A stretch of 64,000 nucleotides of DNA. It comes from Multifurca ochricompacta. Lineage: Eukaryota; Basidiomycota; Agaricomycetes; Russulales; Russulaceae. The translations under genes and the position numbers were made by a program. The stretch covers positions 121,609-185,608 of the forward strand of contig WTXG01000060.1 of the NCBI GenBank assembly GCA_022496185.1, written 5' to 3'. This document shows positions 33,781 through 44,169 of this stretch, piece by piece. Every line of letters starts with the position of its first letter. The first letter of the stretch is position 1. The notes below the pieces were generated by a model, which was not told the DNA's origin, did no database searches, and saw only the letters and a program-made list of their open reading frames with translations.

Positions 33781-36700
33781 ACACCATATTAGACGATTTT
33801 CTGAGTATTTCCCACACAAGGGCATCAAGTACAATTGGTGATGGTCCATAGTCCAAGTTGAAGGAACAGGCAAAGTCATACTCAAAACTCGAAACAATTA
33901 TGAGTTAGAGTTAATAATGTCTTTTATATGCCTGGCAGTGAAAGAATACTGTCACAAGCTGCATCACCGACAAAGGCGGTTCAGTGGATTTCTCCATCTG
34001 AGGTCAAAATAAAGTACAATAATGCTATTATAGTGGAAGGTGTCAAGGCTATGGGACTCTATTGGGTCTTTGGGAAAACTATGCAGAATCTAATACTGCT
34101 TCCCATAAATCTGCATCAACTAGCCTTGAAACCTGGCATTTGCGAATGGGCATATGTCAAAAGAAGCCCTCAAAAGACATGCTCCTAAGGCTGTAAAAGG
34201 CCTTAGTATTGATAATAGCCAAGTGGAAGACAAGCCGTGTTATGGCTGTGAAATGGGAAAATCACACTGTCTTCCATTCCCTCCCTCTCAAAGAGAGCTT
34301 CAGCCCCTTGGAGGTCATTCATAGTGACTTAGTTGGTCCTTTACAATGTACTTCAATTCAAGGAACCTATACTTCGCCACTTTCATAGATGACTTTAGCA
34401 GGACAGCTTTAGTTGTTGCTATGAAAGCAAAAAGTGATTTTACATCGGTCTTCTGTAAATTAAGGCATTCTGGAAAATAAAACAGACAAGAAAATAAAGA
34501 CCTTACATACAGACCGAGGTGGCGAATTTGTCAATAGGGAGCTGAAGTCTATACTTGAGAGGCTGGCATAGAGCATAAATTGACAATGCCATATTCCCCA
34601 CAACAGAAGAAGGGCTGAAAGGTTCAACAGAACCATCATGGAAAAGGCACCAGTATGCTGCATCATGCTGGTCTTTCCCTTGGTTTCTGGGAATGTGCAG
34701 TGGAACAGCCTGTCACATATACAATAGAACGCCTATCCACTCTAATAAGTGGAGGACACCGCTTGAACTTCTGGATGGGGACATTCCAGATGTTTCATAC
34801 TTTAAAATATTTGGCTGCTTAGCCTATTATACTGTCCCAGAGGACAAAAGACGTAAACTGGATCACAAAGCCAGAGAAACAGTCTTTGTCGGGTATGCAC
34901 CCCACTCTAAAGGATATCTTCTTTGGGACATGCATACTCAATCCTTCGTATTGTCAAGAGATGTGACATTTGATGAAGGGTCCTTCCCATCCAACCTTGC
35001 AAAGGACGGCAAGGGAAAGCAAAAGGAAAAAGTTACGCCTTTTGTCTTAGAAGCAGAGAGGCCTGTCCAGCCTCAACCAGTAATAGCCACAGTTCCTCAG
35101 GCTCCTGAAGATAAGGACGCTGAGGTTGAGGAACAGGAGGTAGTGGAACCTCCTCAAATAAATCCTGAGCCTACCACACCCGAAAATGAGCTTGATACAC
35201 ACGATCAAACTATCTATCAGACGCCCCCATCCCAAATCCTGGAACCATCAGAACTCCCCGAGAGAACCCGTGCCAAAAGACAGTCTAAGAAAAAGACTGC
35301 TGGCAGAATTCCCCAACCAGTATTCACTAGGGAAAGTCCACGTTCTCGACAACGTGACAAGGCTGTGCAGGAAGATCTATTTCTTGATACTGCTCGTCCT
35401 AAACATTCACGTCGCATGAATCCTTGATTTTATAATGAGGATAATGCTGAGTTCATGGAGGGTTCATCCAGACTTGGGCATATGGAATTGCTAAATGCCG
35501 CAGGAGTCTCCTATAGAGATCCCTGACTTTTCAGGAGGCAATGCAGTCTGATAATGCCAATGAATGGCTTGAGGCATGTAAATATGAAATTGATGCCTTA
35601 GATAAACTTAATGTGTGGCGCCTTGAGGATCTTCCTAAAGGAAGAAAGGCAGTGAAATCAAAATGGGTTTTTAAGCTGAAACCAGATGGACGGTTTCGTG
35701 CTAGGCTCGTGGCAAAAGGATTCACTCAAATAGAAGGAGTGGACTTCGACGAAACGTTTTCACCAGTCGCCAGATTTGAGTCACTTAGACTACTACTAGC
35801 GCTAGCTACGCTAGAGGATTGGGAAATCCACCAAATGGATGTCAAATCAGCATTCCTTCATGGTGATCTGGATGAAGAAATTTATATGGAGCAACCAGTT
35901 GGTTTCGTCGTTACTGGTCAAGAGTCCAAAGTTTGTAGGCTACAAAAAGCTCTATATGGCCTCAAACAAGCCTCCCGAGCATGGAATCTACAGTTCCATG
36001 CAGTTCTTAATGAACTGGGCTTTACTTGGATGTACTCTGATGCAGGAGTATATGTGTATCATCAAAAGGAGGAGGATGATTCGCTTTATGTCATTCTCTA
36101 TGTAGATGACATTACTATACTTGGGTCTTCCAATGATAAGATAACGTGGCTGAAGTCAGCTCTATCTAATCGATATGAGATGACTGACTTGGGAGAAATC
36201 CAGTTGTACCTTGGAGTTAATATCACCAGGGATCATCCTAACAAGACACTGGAGATTGACCAGGCAGCCTACGTTTTATCTATTATTGAGAAGTTTGGGA
36301 TGAGGGATTCCAACCAAGTATATACTCCTCTGCCCTCTGGCGCTGATGTACATCTGGTCAGTTTGATGGCCAGGCATCTACTTCTGAAATAAAGAAGTAC
36401 CAACAGCTGATGGGGTCTCTGCTATGGGTGCAGATTGGAAGCAGACCCGATATCAGTTTTGCTGTGGCGCGCCTTAGTCAATACGCTTCCAACCCCTCTC
36501 AAGATCACATGCGACTTGCAAAATATGTCTTAAAGTATCTTAATAGTACAAAAGACTGCAAATTGCGGTATTCTGGAGGGAATGGGGAGAGTGGCCTTCA
36601 TGGCTTTGCAGATTCCTCATGGGGAGATCAAGAGGACTGCCGCTCTACCTCAGGCTACGTGTTTTTCTTGGCAAATGGTGCCATTTCATGGTGTTCCAGG

Positions 36701-37060
36701 AAGCAGAAAACAGTAGCACAGTCCACCACTGAGGCCAAATATATGAGCCTCTCTGAGGCTGCAAATCAGGCAGTGTGGTATAGGACTTTTATGGAGGAAT
36801 TAGGGTACGAGGTGTCCTCCCCTATACTACTCCATTGTGACAATAAGGGTGCCATAGATTTGGCATTAAACCCAGTCACAGGAAGGCGGTCAAAGCATAT
36901 ACCCATCAAGTACCATGCCATTAGGGGATACATTGAATCGCACATAATTGAGTTAGTGCATACCCCCACAGGTGAGATGCTGGCAGATGGCTTCACTAAG
37001 TCTCTACCAAGAGCATCGTTTGAAACCATGGTAAATGGACTTGGACTTATGCTGGAATGA
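33781..37060 (+). pseudogene. CopC pol fragments: integrase, reverse transcriptase, RNase H
   Basis: Decayed integrase at 33900-34690. Then integrase C-terminus (34693-35427: YNRTPIHSNKWRTPLELLDG, FGCLAYYTVPEDKRRKLDHKA). Reverse transcriptase is at 35541-36392 (WVFKLKPDGRFRARLVAKGFTQIEGVDFDETF, LYVDDITILG). RNase H is at 36410-37060 (SWGDQEDCRSTSGYVF, STTEAKYMSLSEA, HCDNKGAI) and ends GLGLMLE. At least three breaks. Confidence 0.88.
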
Positions 37061-37331
37061 GAGAGCTGGAATCTGGAGACTTTGTATACCAGTTTCACTT
37101 TCCCACCATGAGCAAAGTTCTCAACTTCGAGAGTGACGCAAGAGGTGTGTATGGTTTCAGTTTGCATAAGCGAATCACCGTGATATGCCTCTGAACACCA
37201 TGCCTCTCTTGCACTCAGAAGAGTTAGAGAAGTTGGATCTCTGGCTGGCGATATGCTCATTTAATTGTGATGACAGTGTGCTCATCCAACTCATTTCCCA
37301 TCCATGACCAGATGCCTTCAGCATGGAGGGA

Positions 37332-37831
37332 TGTTGAACACAGAAGATGTTCGGTGATGCTTCAGGCATCAGGTGATTAGATTAGCTACTTTGTAGATTA
37401 GATTAGATACCGGAGTCTCGGACTTTTTACACTATAATTATTACTTTCTTTCTCACATTCCGCAGTAGCTGACTGATACACCAGATAACATGTGATTTCT
37501 GTAGTAGCCAATAGCTTTACTCCCTCATGTTTATTGTTTGGACTTTGTCCGGCACTTGAGGACTTATTCCCAGTGCACAGACCATCCCTTGGATAGTATA
37601 TAAGGGTGTCTGTTTCATCTCTTACACTTCAGAGTTTCTTCTACCTCTGAAGTGTAAGTTGTCCTCTCTACTATCATCACTACCTTAGACTAACTCTGTA
37701 TATAGAACTTGTCTTTATAGGTGTGTAGTATAGTAATATAGAGTTTCTTCTACCTCTGAAGTAACTTGTCTTTATAGCCTTACACGCTAACAACTTACAG
37801 TCAGTATGCTGCACCACATGCCTGTTTCACA
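37332..37831 (+). repeat. CopC 3' LTR
   Basis: 500 bp, with a few differences from 31304-31801 (for example CTCCCTC against CTCCTC, and GCTAACAAC against ACTAACAC). Confidence 0.93.
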
Positions 37832-37836
37832 TAAGG

Positions 37837-37949
37837 GAACTGAGCTGTGTCGACACTGACTGGGCCAGTGACGTGAACAATCGGAAGTCCACATTGGGTT
37901 TCGTTTTCCTACTTGCTGGAGGAGCCATTAGCTGGAGCTCTAAGAAGCA
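37837..37949 (+). pseudogene. CopA RNase H segment between CopC and CopB
   Basis: Reads TDWASDVNNRKSTLGFVFLLAGGAISWSSKK (after a frameshift near 37850), the RNase H core of copia elements. It is bounded by the CopC TSD (TAAGG) and the CopB TSD (AAGCA). Confidence 0.85.
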
Positions 37950-38146
37950 TGTGGGAAAATGAAAGGCTTTAGACTGTATTTCCGTATAGGAAAAGAACTA
38001 AGTAATAGAAACTATCCTAGCTAGGTCGTATTTATGTGTGTTCAAACGTCCACATCTACAACACAATCCTTTTGTGTATGCCCTTGCCCCATTGTTCTGG
38101 CTGCCATTGTTGTGCCACTAGTGTGGCTGACTGTCCTCTTTCAACA
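37950..38146 (-). repeat. CopB 3' LTR
   Basis: 197 bp, TGTGGGAAAATG to CTTTCAACA on the plus strand. Identical by eye to the other LTR. Confidence 0.94.
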
Positions 38147-38153
38147 CGCCCCC

Positions 38154-38498
38154 TCAGTCGGCATGCTGTAGGCCCATTGCCCTTGCAAACAACTCATGTT
38201 TCTCCCGGGGCAGTCCTTTTGTCAAGATGTCCGCGACTTGATCATTTGTTGAAATATATTTGAGTTCTATGTCTTGGCTCTCATACTTGTGCCTCAGGAA
38301 GTGGTGTCTAACTTCAATATGCTTGGTTCGATCATGGAACTCAGGGTTTTTGGCGATGGCCATCGCAGACTGGTTGTCAATGAGGAGTGTGGTCGGATTC
38401 TTTTGTGCATAGTTTATCTCGCTCAGCAAGCGTCGGAGCCAGATGGCCTCCTTTGCTCCATGCGCACTTGCAATATACTCAGCTTCTGTACTTGACAA
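38154..38498 (-). pseudogene. CopB RNase H C-terminus, out of frame after deletion
   Basis: Reads STEAEYIASAHGAKEAIWLRRLL, LLIDNQSAMAIAKNPEFHDRTKHIEVRHHFLRH and ADILTKGLPREKHELF, with a stop at 38154. It is in a different frame from the main ORF because of the deletion. Confidence 0.85.
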
Positions 38499-41400
38499 TG
38501 CAACTGAGCTTTGTTTCTTGGAGCTCCAACTGACAGCATGGGATACATTAGGGACCCTATGGCTTGTTGGTAGGCCTTGACGTTGACTTCTGGGGCTTCA
38601 ACCTTTTTGAGGTGTTCATTTGCAAGACATGGGGTGCAGATCGGGCGGATGTTGGTCTTCTCAAAACGTGCCAGTGTTTCTTCAATGTACTTCTCTTGGG
38701 AGATTGATATCCAGCCAGCTTCACGATTGCGTGTGATGTGCATGCCAAGTAGCCAGTTGATTTCCCCAAGGTCGGTAATCTCATACATCCTTTTTAATGC
38801 TTCTTTGTCTTTGATCAAGCTTTCCTTCTTGTTGCTGACCAGGGTGATGTCGTCGACATACAGGATTATGATGGAGAGTGTGTCGCCACCTTTTTGGACA
38901 AATACGGCATGATCGGCTTCAGTGTGTTGATAACCGATCTGCTGGAGGTGAGCCTTTATGTTTTCATAGAATATGCGCCCTCCTTGCTTAGTGCCATAGA
39001 CAGCTTTGACTAGCCGCAGTACCATGCCATCAGGGATGTCAAAACCCGGGGGGGGTTCCATGAAGATCTCCTCTTTGAGTTCGCCATTTAGGTAGGCAGC
39101 TTTCACGTCCATCTGGTGAACTTCAAAGTTGTGTTCAGCAGCAAGTGCAAGGATGGTGCGTAGGGATGTAAATTTTGCAACAGGTGCGAAAGTTTCATCA
39201 TAGTCAATGCCCTCTACTTGGGTGAAGCCCTGGGCCACAACGCGTGCTTTGTACTTGACAACTTCTCCATCTGGGCCTCGCTTGATGCGGAAAACCCACT
39301 TGCTCCCAACGACTTTCCGATTTGCAGGCCTGGGAACAATGTCGTATACTCCCATGTGCTCGAAGGTGCGTTGTTCTTCATTGCATGCAGCTTCCCACTC
39401 AGCAGCATCAGGACGCTTCATAGCTTCTGCGTAGGAGCGCGGGTCATTGTCTACTTGAGCAGTATTGGCATGTGCGGTGTGTTTTCCTTGCCTGTCGTAG
39501 GAGCTTACTGAGAACTTGGGGTCATCATCGCGTACAGGTGCTCGAGTTGTGCGCTTGGAGCGTCGCAACATTGGAGGGGTGTTGGGATCAAGTTCAACGG
39601 TTTTGATGCTCTCAGGGGTAGCCTGGCTTGGGATTTCATGGCTTTCTGGTTGGGCAGGTGCAGTTGTGTCATCATCGTCATGTTCAATTACAGAGCAGTC
39701 ATGCCTATCTGGGCCCCCTTCATCGAATATAACGTCGCGGGATTCCAGAAAGTGCCTGGTGGGACGGTGCACGACTCGGAAAGCACTGCGGTTTGGGGCG
39801 AAGCCAAGGAAGGTGCAGGTGAGTGATTTAGCCCCCAGCTTCGTCCTGAACTTGTCAGGAATGTGAACAAATGCCCGGCAACCAAAGACGCGGGTCCCAG
39901 AGACATCCGGCTTGGATCCTGTCCAGGCCTCTTCAGGAGTGGAGCCATCAAGTGCGCGGGTAGGTGTGATATTGTGCAAATAGGTAGCATACTGCAGTGC
40001 GTCAAACCAGTAGGATTGAGGCAAGTTGGCATCGATGAGCATCGCACGGACTCTGTCCAGGAGCATTTGATTCATCCACTCAGCTACTCCATTGTGCTGG
40101 GGGGTGTCTGCTGTTGTCATCTCATGCTTAATTCCCCGTCCCCTCAAGTAAGTTTGGGTGGTGTCAGCAGTGTACTCGCCCCCTCCATCTGAGCGCAGGA
40201 CTTTGACACGATGTCCAGTTTCGAGTTCAGCCATGGCGATGAAATCCTGTAGGTGTTGATGTACCTCCGACTTTTCACGCAGACCGGCGACAAAAACCCT
40301 GCATGACTTGTCGTCCACCCAGGTGAGGAAATAGAGATAACCTTTGTGAGATCGAGTGGGGAGCTTTCCACACACATCTGAGAAGACGCGGCCGAGTATG
40401 TCATCAGCTCGTGTTTCCGTGGACTTGCTGATTTCAGCACGCGTTTGCTTGCCCTTGAGGCATGGTTCACAGAGTGTTGGTGTAGACACAGTCCTGCCAT
40501 CGATATCAAGTCCTTTCACTAGCCCATCCCGAGCCATCTGGAGGATAGTGTCCGAACTAATGTGCCCAAAACATCGGTGCCAGGTAAGGAGGTCAGCTTT
40601 TGAGGTGCTCTGGGCAAGGAGTGCAATTGGCTTGTCAGCAGGTTCTTTTCTGTCAGGCAGCAAAGGGGTAACAGGCGTGATATGCGCTGATTTATTGGGG
40701 GTGATACGGACATGCAGAATGTACAGTTCGCGGAGTAAGTGTCCCTTGCATATGAGCGTCCCCTTCTGACTGAAAACCTTGCAGCCCTCCTTCTCGAATC
40801 GGACTGATGCCCCATGCTTTGCAAGTTGGCCTACGGACACAAGATTTCCATGGAGATCTGGGACATACAAGACATCTCGCAGTAGGACTGTGTTCCAGGT
40901 ATTGTTCGCTTGCATCTGTACAAGCACATCCCCAACTCCAGTGCCATAGATGGCACTGTTGTCACCCAGCATAATCTTCACATGGGTAGTAAGCGGTAGG
41001 AAACGTTGGAACCATTCTCTGTGGGAACACATGGTGCATGATGCTCCAGAGTCAACAATCCACTGATCATCTAGGGTATTCTTTGACGCTGCTTCTTGGA
41101 GTGACTTGAACAGGTGAATGGTGCCGTCCCCTTCCTCAGTGCCTGCCTCGGTGCTTAGAGCAACCTTTGCTGCCGCCTCAGGTTTGGGAGTCGAGGGGGG
41201 TTTAGATGCTTCCTCCTCCTTCTCCTTCTTCTTTAGCTTCCGGCACTCAGCTACATCATGTCTGTCGATATCACAGTGAGTACAATGTTTCTTTGGTTTG
41301 TGCCCTTGTTGCCTTTTCTTTCCAGATCCTTTGGCTGCTTTTGTGAAATAGGCAGTGGCAGGGTCACCAGAGTCTCTGATGCGCCGCTGTTCGTCGAGGA

Positions 41401-42019
41401 TGATTTGGGATCGGACGTAGTCTATGGTGAAGTTGGATGCTGGTTGTGTGGAGAGGATGGTTTTAAGAGTGGATAGGGATGGAGGGAGTGCAGCAATAAT
41501 GGCGTAAGCAGCCATTTTGTCATCGATTTGGAGTCCCAGGTTACTGATCAGTTTGGCAGCGCGAACGAGGCTGTTTATCTGTGACTCGAGTGGCTCGGCT
41601 TCAGTGAAGGTGACGCGGAAGATGCTGTCCATGAGGTAGACGATCTGCTGCTCTCCCTTGCCTTCGTATCGGTGTCCCAATTTATCCCAGCTCTCCTGGG
41701 CGCTTTGGGCAAACAAGACAGAGTTCAGCGGCTCGTCTTTCAATGTGAGTGCAATCTGTGCTTGTGCTTCCTGGTCCTTTGATAGCCAGTCTTCCAGAGC
41801 CAAGGGATCAGAGCCATTGGGCTTGGGAAGTGAGCCGTCGACAACAGACCAAAGGTGCCTAAGCTTCAAGAGCATGCAGATGCGGAACTTCCAGTAGGTA
41901 AAGTTACTTCCATTGTCTTCTAACAAGGGGATATCATAATGACGTGTGCTTGGCCTTGATGTAGAGGTGGTCATCGTTGTAGACGATGCCCCTGCAGGGG
42001 CGTTTGTGGAGAGAGTCAT
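38423..42019 (-). CDS. CopB gag-pol polyprotein (about 1198 aa, shifted at its end)
   Basis: ATG at 42019. Order: gag UBN2-like (LWSVVDGS, residues 40-240); zinc knuckle CTHCDIDRHDVAEC; protease WIVDSGASCTM; GAG-pre-integrase (WHRCFGHISSDTIL to CEPCLKGKQT); integrase (FSDVCGK, LRSDGGGEY, NGVAEWMNQ with Trp where most have Arg); reverse transcriptase (KWVFRIKRGPDGEVVKYKARVVAQGFTQVEGIDYDETF, YVDDITLVS). After SLMYPML an internal deletion (about 280 nt compared with CopA) removes the start of RNase H and shifts the frame, so the last 40 or so residues are out of frame. Confidence 0.93.
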   Translation of the reverse strand: MTLSTNAPAGASSTTMTTSTSRPSTRHYDIPLLEDNGSNFTYWKFRICMLLKLRHLWSVVDGSLPKPNGSDPLALEDWLSKDQEAQAQIALTLKDEPLNSVLFAQSAQESWDKLGHRYEGKGEQQIVYLMDSIFRVTFTEAEPLESQINSLVRAAKLISNLGLQIDDKMAAYAIIAALPPSLSTLKTILSTQPASNFTIDYVRSQIILDEQRRIRDSGDPATAYFTKAAKGSGKKRQQGHKPKKHCTHCDIDRHDVAECRKLKKKEKEEEASKPPSTPKPEAAAKVALSTEAGTEEGDGTIHLFKSLQEAASKNTLDDQWIVDSGASCTMCSHREWFQRFLPLTTHVKIMLGDNSAIYGTGVGDVLVQMQANNTWNTVLLRDVLYVPDLHGNLVSVGQLAKHGASVRFEKEGCKVFSQKGTLICKGHLLRELYILHVRITPNKSAHITPVTPLLPDRKEPADKPIALLAQSTSKADLLTWHRCFGHISSDTILQMARDGLVKGLDIDGRTVSTPTLCEPCLKGKQTRAEISKSTETRADDILGRVFSDVCGKLPTRSHKGYLYFLTWVDDKSCRVFVAGLREKSEVHQHLQDFIAMAELETGHRVKVLRSDGGGEYTADTTQTYLRGRGIKHEMTTADTPQHNGVAEWMNQMLLDRVRAMLIDANLPQSYWFDALQYATYLHNITPTRALDGSTPEEAWTGSKPDVSGTRVFGCRAFVHIPDKFRTKLGAKSLTCTFLGFAPNRSAFRVVHRPTRHFLESRDVIFDEGGPDRHDCSVIEHDDDDTTAPAQPESHEIPSQATPESIKTVELDPNTPPMLRRSKRTTRAPVRDDDPKFSVSSYDRQGKHTAHANTAQVDNDPRSYAEAMKRPDAAEWEAACNEEQRTFEHMGVYDIVPRPANRKVVGSKWVFRIKRGPDGEVVKYKARVVAQGFTQVEGIDYDETFAPVAKFTSLRTILALAAEHNFEVHQMDVKAAYLNGELKEEIFMEPPPGFDIPDGMVLRLVKAVYGTKQGGRIFYENIKAHLQQIGYQHTEADHAVFVQKGGDTLSIIILYVDDITLVSNKKESLIKDKEALKRMYEITDLGEINWLLGMHITRNREAGWISISQEKYIEETLARFEKTNIRPICTPCLANEHLKKVEAPEVNVKAYQQAIGSLMYPMLSVGAPRNKAQLHCQVQKLSILQVRMEQRRPSGSDAC

Positions 42020-42085
42020 CGATATGTTTGCTACTGGTGGTGTTTTGTGTTTCGTGCTCAGTGAGAGAGATCAGGTCTCATAATC

Positions 42086-42282
42086 TGTGGGAAAATGAAA
42101 GGCTTTAGACTGTATTTCCGTATAGGAAAAGAACTAAGTAATAGAAACTATCCTAGCTAGGTCGTATTTATGTGTGTTCAAACGTCCACATCTACAACAC
42201 AATCCTTTTGTGTATGCCCTTGCCCCATTGTTCTGGCTGCCATTGTTGTGCCACTAGTGTGGCTGACTGTCCTCTTTCAACA
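42086..42282 (-). repeat. CopB 5' LTR
   Basis: 197 bp, identical by eye to 37950-38146. Confidence 0.94.
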
Positions 42283-42287
42283 AAGCA

Positions 42288-42645
42288 ACCATCCATCGCG
42301 CTATCGAGCACTGAAGCCGAGTATATTGCTGGAGCTCATGCTGCAAAAGAAGCTGTCTGGTTACGTTGGTTACTAGCTGAGATCCACCAGAAAAGCGACT
42401 CACCAACAACCCTCTGCATGGACAATCAATCTGCAATATCCGTTGCCTGAAACCCTGAGTTCCATGATCACACCAAACACATCGAGATAAGGCATCACTT
42501 CTTGAGGCACATGTGCGAAAACCAAGTCATCAAATTGAAATATGTGCCAACAGAAGAGCAACTTGCTGACGTGTTGACAAAGGGCCTTGTCTGCAAGAAA
42601 CACGAGAAGTTCGTAGATGTGATGGGAGTTCAGCGTGCAGGCTAA
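42288..42645 (+). pseudogene. CopA RNase H C-terminus
   Basis: Continues from SSKK with QPSIALSSTEAEYIAGAHAAKEAVWLRWLL, CMDNQSAISVA, TGA (42448-42450), then NPEFHDHTKHIEIRHHFL and ADVLTKGL, to TAA 42643-42645. A GGGGGCG purine run and the LTR follow. Confidence 0.88.
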
Positions 42646-42652
42646 GGGGGCG

Positions 42653-42962
42653 TGTTGGAAGTGCAGCCATAGCACGCAATCAATTGATACTGGAGATGGC
42701 GGCCCGAGTCTGATCACTACCATATCAACGCAATGCAATATTCAGAGCACGCGGGTCGTGCAATTTTCCTTTATCATAAAGACTCAGTAGCGTAGTTAGA
42801 AACCTCAGTCTTTCTATTCCAAAGACTGAGGTCAGTACTCTCTGTGTTACAGCTACATTATTACTTTACTGATTCATTGTGTAGCTACGCATTTATAGGT
42901 ATTAACAAATCATATAGTCTTTCTATTCCAAAGACTGAGCTACACATTTATAGCTCACTACA
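42653..42962 (+). repeat. CopA 3' LTR
   Basis: 310 bp, matching 27206-27515 with eight transitions. Confidence 0.93.
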
Positions 42963-42967
42963 GGAAC

Positions 42968-43684
42968 TACATTTTCCACGCTGCACGCACAATTCTCACT
43001 CCACACTCCAATCAAAAAGCTGTCTTCCCCACATCATCTTCACATTTATCTTTCTCCTTTTCCCTCTCACAATCTCCCTCTCCCTCTTCCTCCATCTCTC
43101 TCTTTTGTGGCCAAGTTACTTCCATGACAGGATCTTTTCTCTTTATTGAGGGCTAGATGCAGAAAGGTAAATATAAGCTCTTTTTTCCTTCTATTGCTGA
43201 CAACTTTTTAACTTTGAACTTAGTCAAGTTGACCATGTGGGTGTCATGAAGAGAGGTGAGGCTCTACTATTTCATCTTTCCAGCAACATTGTCATACTTG
43301 TATGCAGTGTGTTTGGTGTTCTCTTACCTGTGAGCAGTTGTTGACTTGTCACACTTGGTACGCCCTTCCTATTTCATTCTTGAGTTGCTCTCTCTTACTC
43401 TCATTACCATTTTCCCAGGAAGATGGTGTTCTTGAGCCCATCCTGATGTTCTCTTTGGGCTATGGTGTGCTGTTCATTCTCTCTGTGTGTGCCCTTTTGT
43501 TGCTAGGCCCTTCTACTTTGGTCACTTATATCAGACCAGGAGCTGTCATCTTTTAAATGCTGTTTGGTGAAACACTTGCGATGGACACAACATTAGTAAG
43601 TCTTCTGTGTTCATCTGATCTGCTGGGAGCTAACATCTTTTTTTTTTCACTTTGGCATTTCCACAACTCTGTGTTTCCACAACT
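42968..43684. other. Unassigned block within the TIR element
   Basis: CT-rich sequence without a recognisable domain. An 84-codon hydrophobic frame (43302-43556) has no support. Confidence 0.4.
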
Positions 43685-43692
43685 CCCAGGAC

Positions 43693-44169
43693 TAGTGATG
43701 TTCCGGCCCGGCTTGGCCCAAAAGCCGCAGCTTTGGCTCGGCCTGAGGCGGCTCCGGCTTTCCAGAAGTCTGGGCCGAGCCAAAGCCGCCACAGATGGCT
43801 TGGCCCTGGCCCGGCTTGGCCCAAGCCGTGGCTTTTGGCAGAGAAAATTTTATGACATATAACCAGTAGTTATAGTTCAGCTAATCCAAATCTGACTTAG
43901 TGTGTTACGTATTGCAAAGCTATATCGAAGAAAAAGTTTGAAATGCTGCAATAAACATGATCACGTGACCCAAATCAACCACTTTGTGATCAGATTTCTA
44001 CTGATTTTGACAATTGCTAATGCACTTGTATGTGCTGTTGAAAGCCGCGGCCTGAGCCAGCAGCTTTGGCTTTTAGTTTCTCTGAGCCGGGCCAAAGCCC
44101 TTGCTGGGCCGTCACAATGGCCTGGCTTGGCCCGGCTTCCGGCTTTGAGCCAGGCCAGGCACATCACTA
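43693..44169 (+). mobile_element. hAT-type MITE, copy 1 (477 bp)
   Basis: Ends TAGTGATGT and ACATCACTA, with 8-bp TSD CCCAGGAC at 43685-43692 and 44170-44177. Both ends are very GC-rich with repeated GGCTTTGGC and GGCCCGGCTTGGCCC words that pair with each other. No coding capacity. It is the reverse complement of copy 2 (51261-51762). Confidence 0.9.

Larger units (their letters stand above)
31304..37831 (+). mobile_element. CopC: Ty1/copia LTR retrotransposon, coding region decayed
   Basis: LTRs are 31304-31801 and 37332-37831, TSD TAAGG at 31299-31303 and 37832-37836. Primer site GGTTATGGGCCCTGGGC (31802-31818) is complementary to the anticodon arm of an initiator Met tRNA, as known for Drosophila copia. 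Purine tract ATGGAGGGA lies before the right LTR. LTRs are about 99% alike, yet gag and pol have several frameshifts. A third LTR of the family is at 63480-63978. Confidence 0.94.
37950..42282 (-). mobile_element. CopB: very young Ty1/copia element
   Basis: LTRs 37950-38146 and 42086-42282 (197 bp) look identical base for base. TSD AAGCA is at 37945-37949 and 42283-42287, in the RNase H of CopA. Primer site complement TCAGGTCTCATAATC is at 42071-42085, and a GGGGGCG tract lies next to the 3' LTR. One long gag-pol frame, with an RNase H deletion. Confidence 0.96.
27206..42962 (+). mobile_element. CopA: Ty1/copia LTR retrotransposon, split by CopC and CopB
   Basis: LTRs are 27206-27515 and 42653-42962 (310 bp each, TGTTGG to CTACA). 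TSD GGAAC is at 27201-27205 and 42963-42967. Without CopC and CopB the element is about 4.9 kb. Putative primer site GATTATGAGACCTGA is at 27516-27530, and a GGGGGCG purine run lies just before the right LTR. LTRs differ at 8 bases, all transitions and all at CpG-derived dinucleotides. Confidence 0.95.

Noticed and set aside
27742..42450. Reassignment of UGA as a sense codon
   Set aside because: Host genes end in TGA and the LTR pairs show CpG transitions, so decay of CGA codons is the simpler explanation.
42172..42450. Open frame joining CopB LTR sequence to the CopA RNase H tail
   Set aside because: Chance fusion across an insertion boundary, not a gene.
43302..43556. 84-codon hydrophobic frame
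   Set aside because: Low-complexity Leu/Ser sequence in CT-rich DNA with no support.
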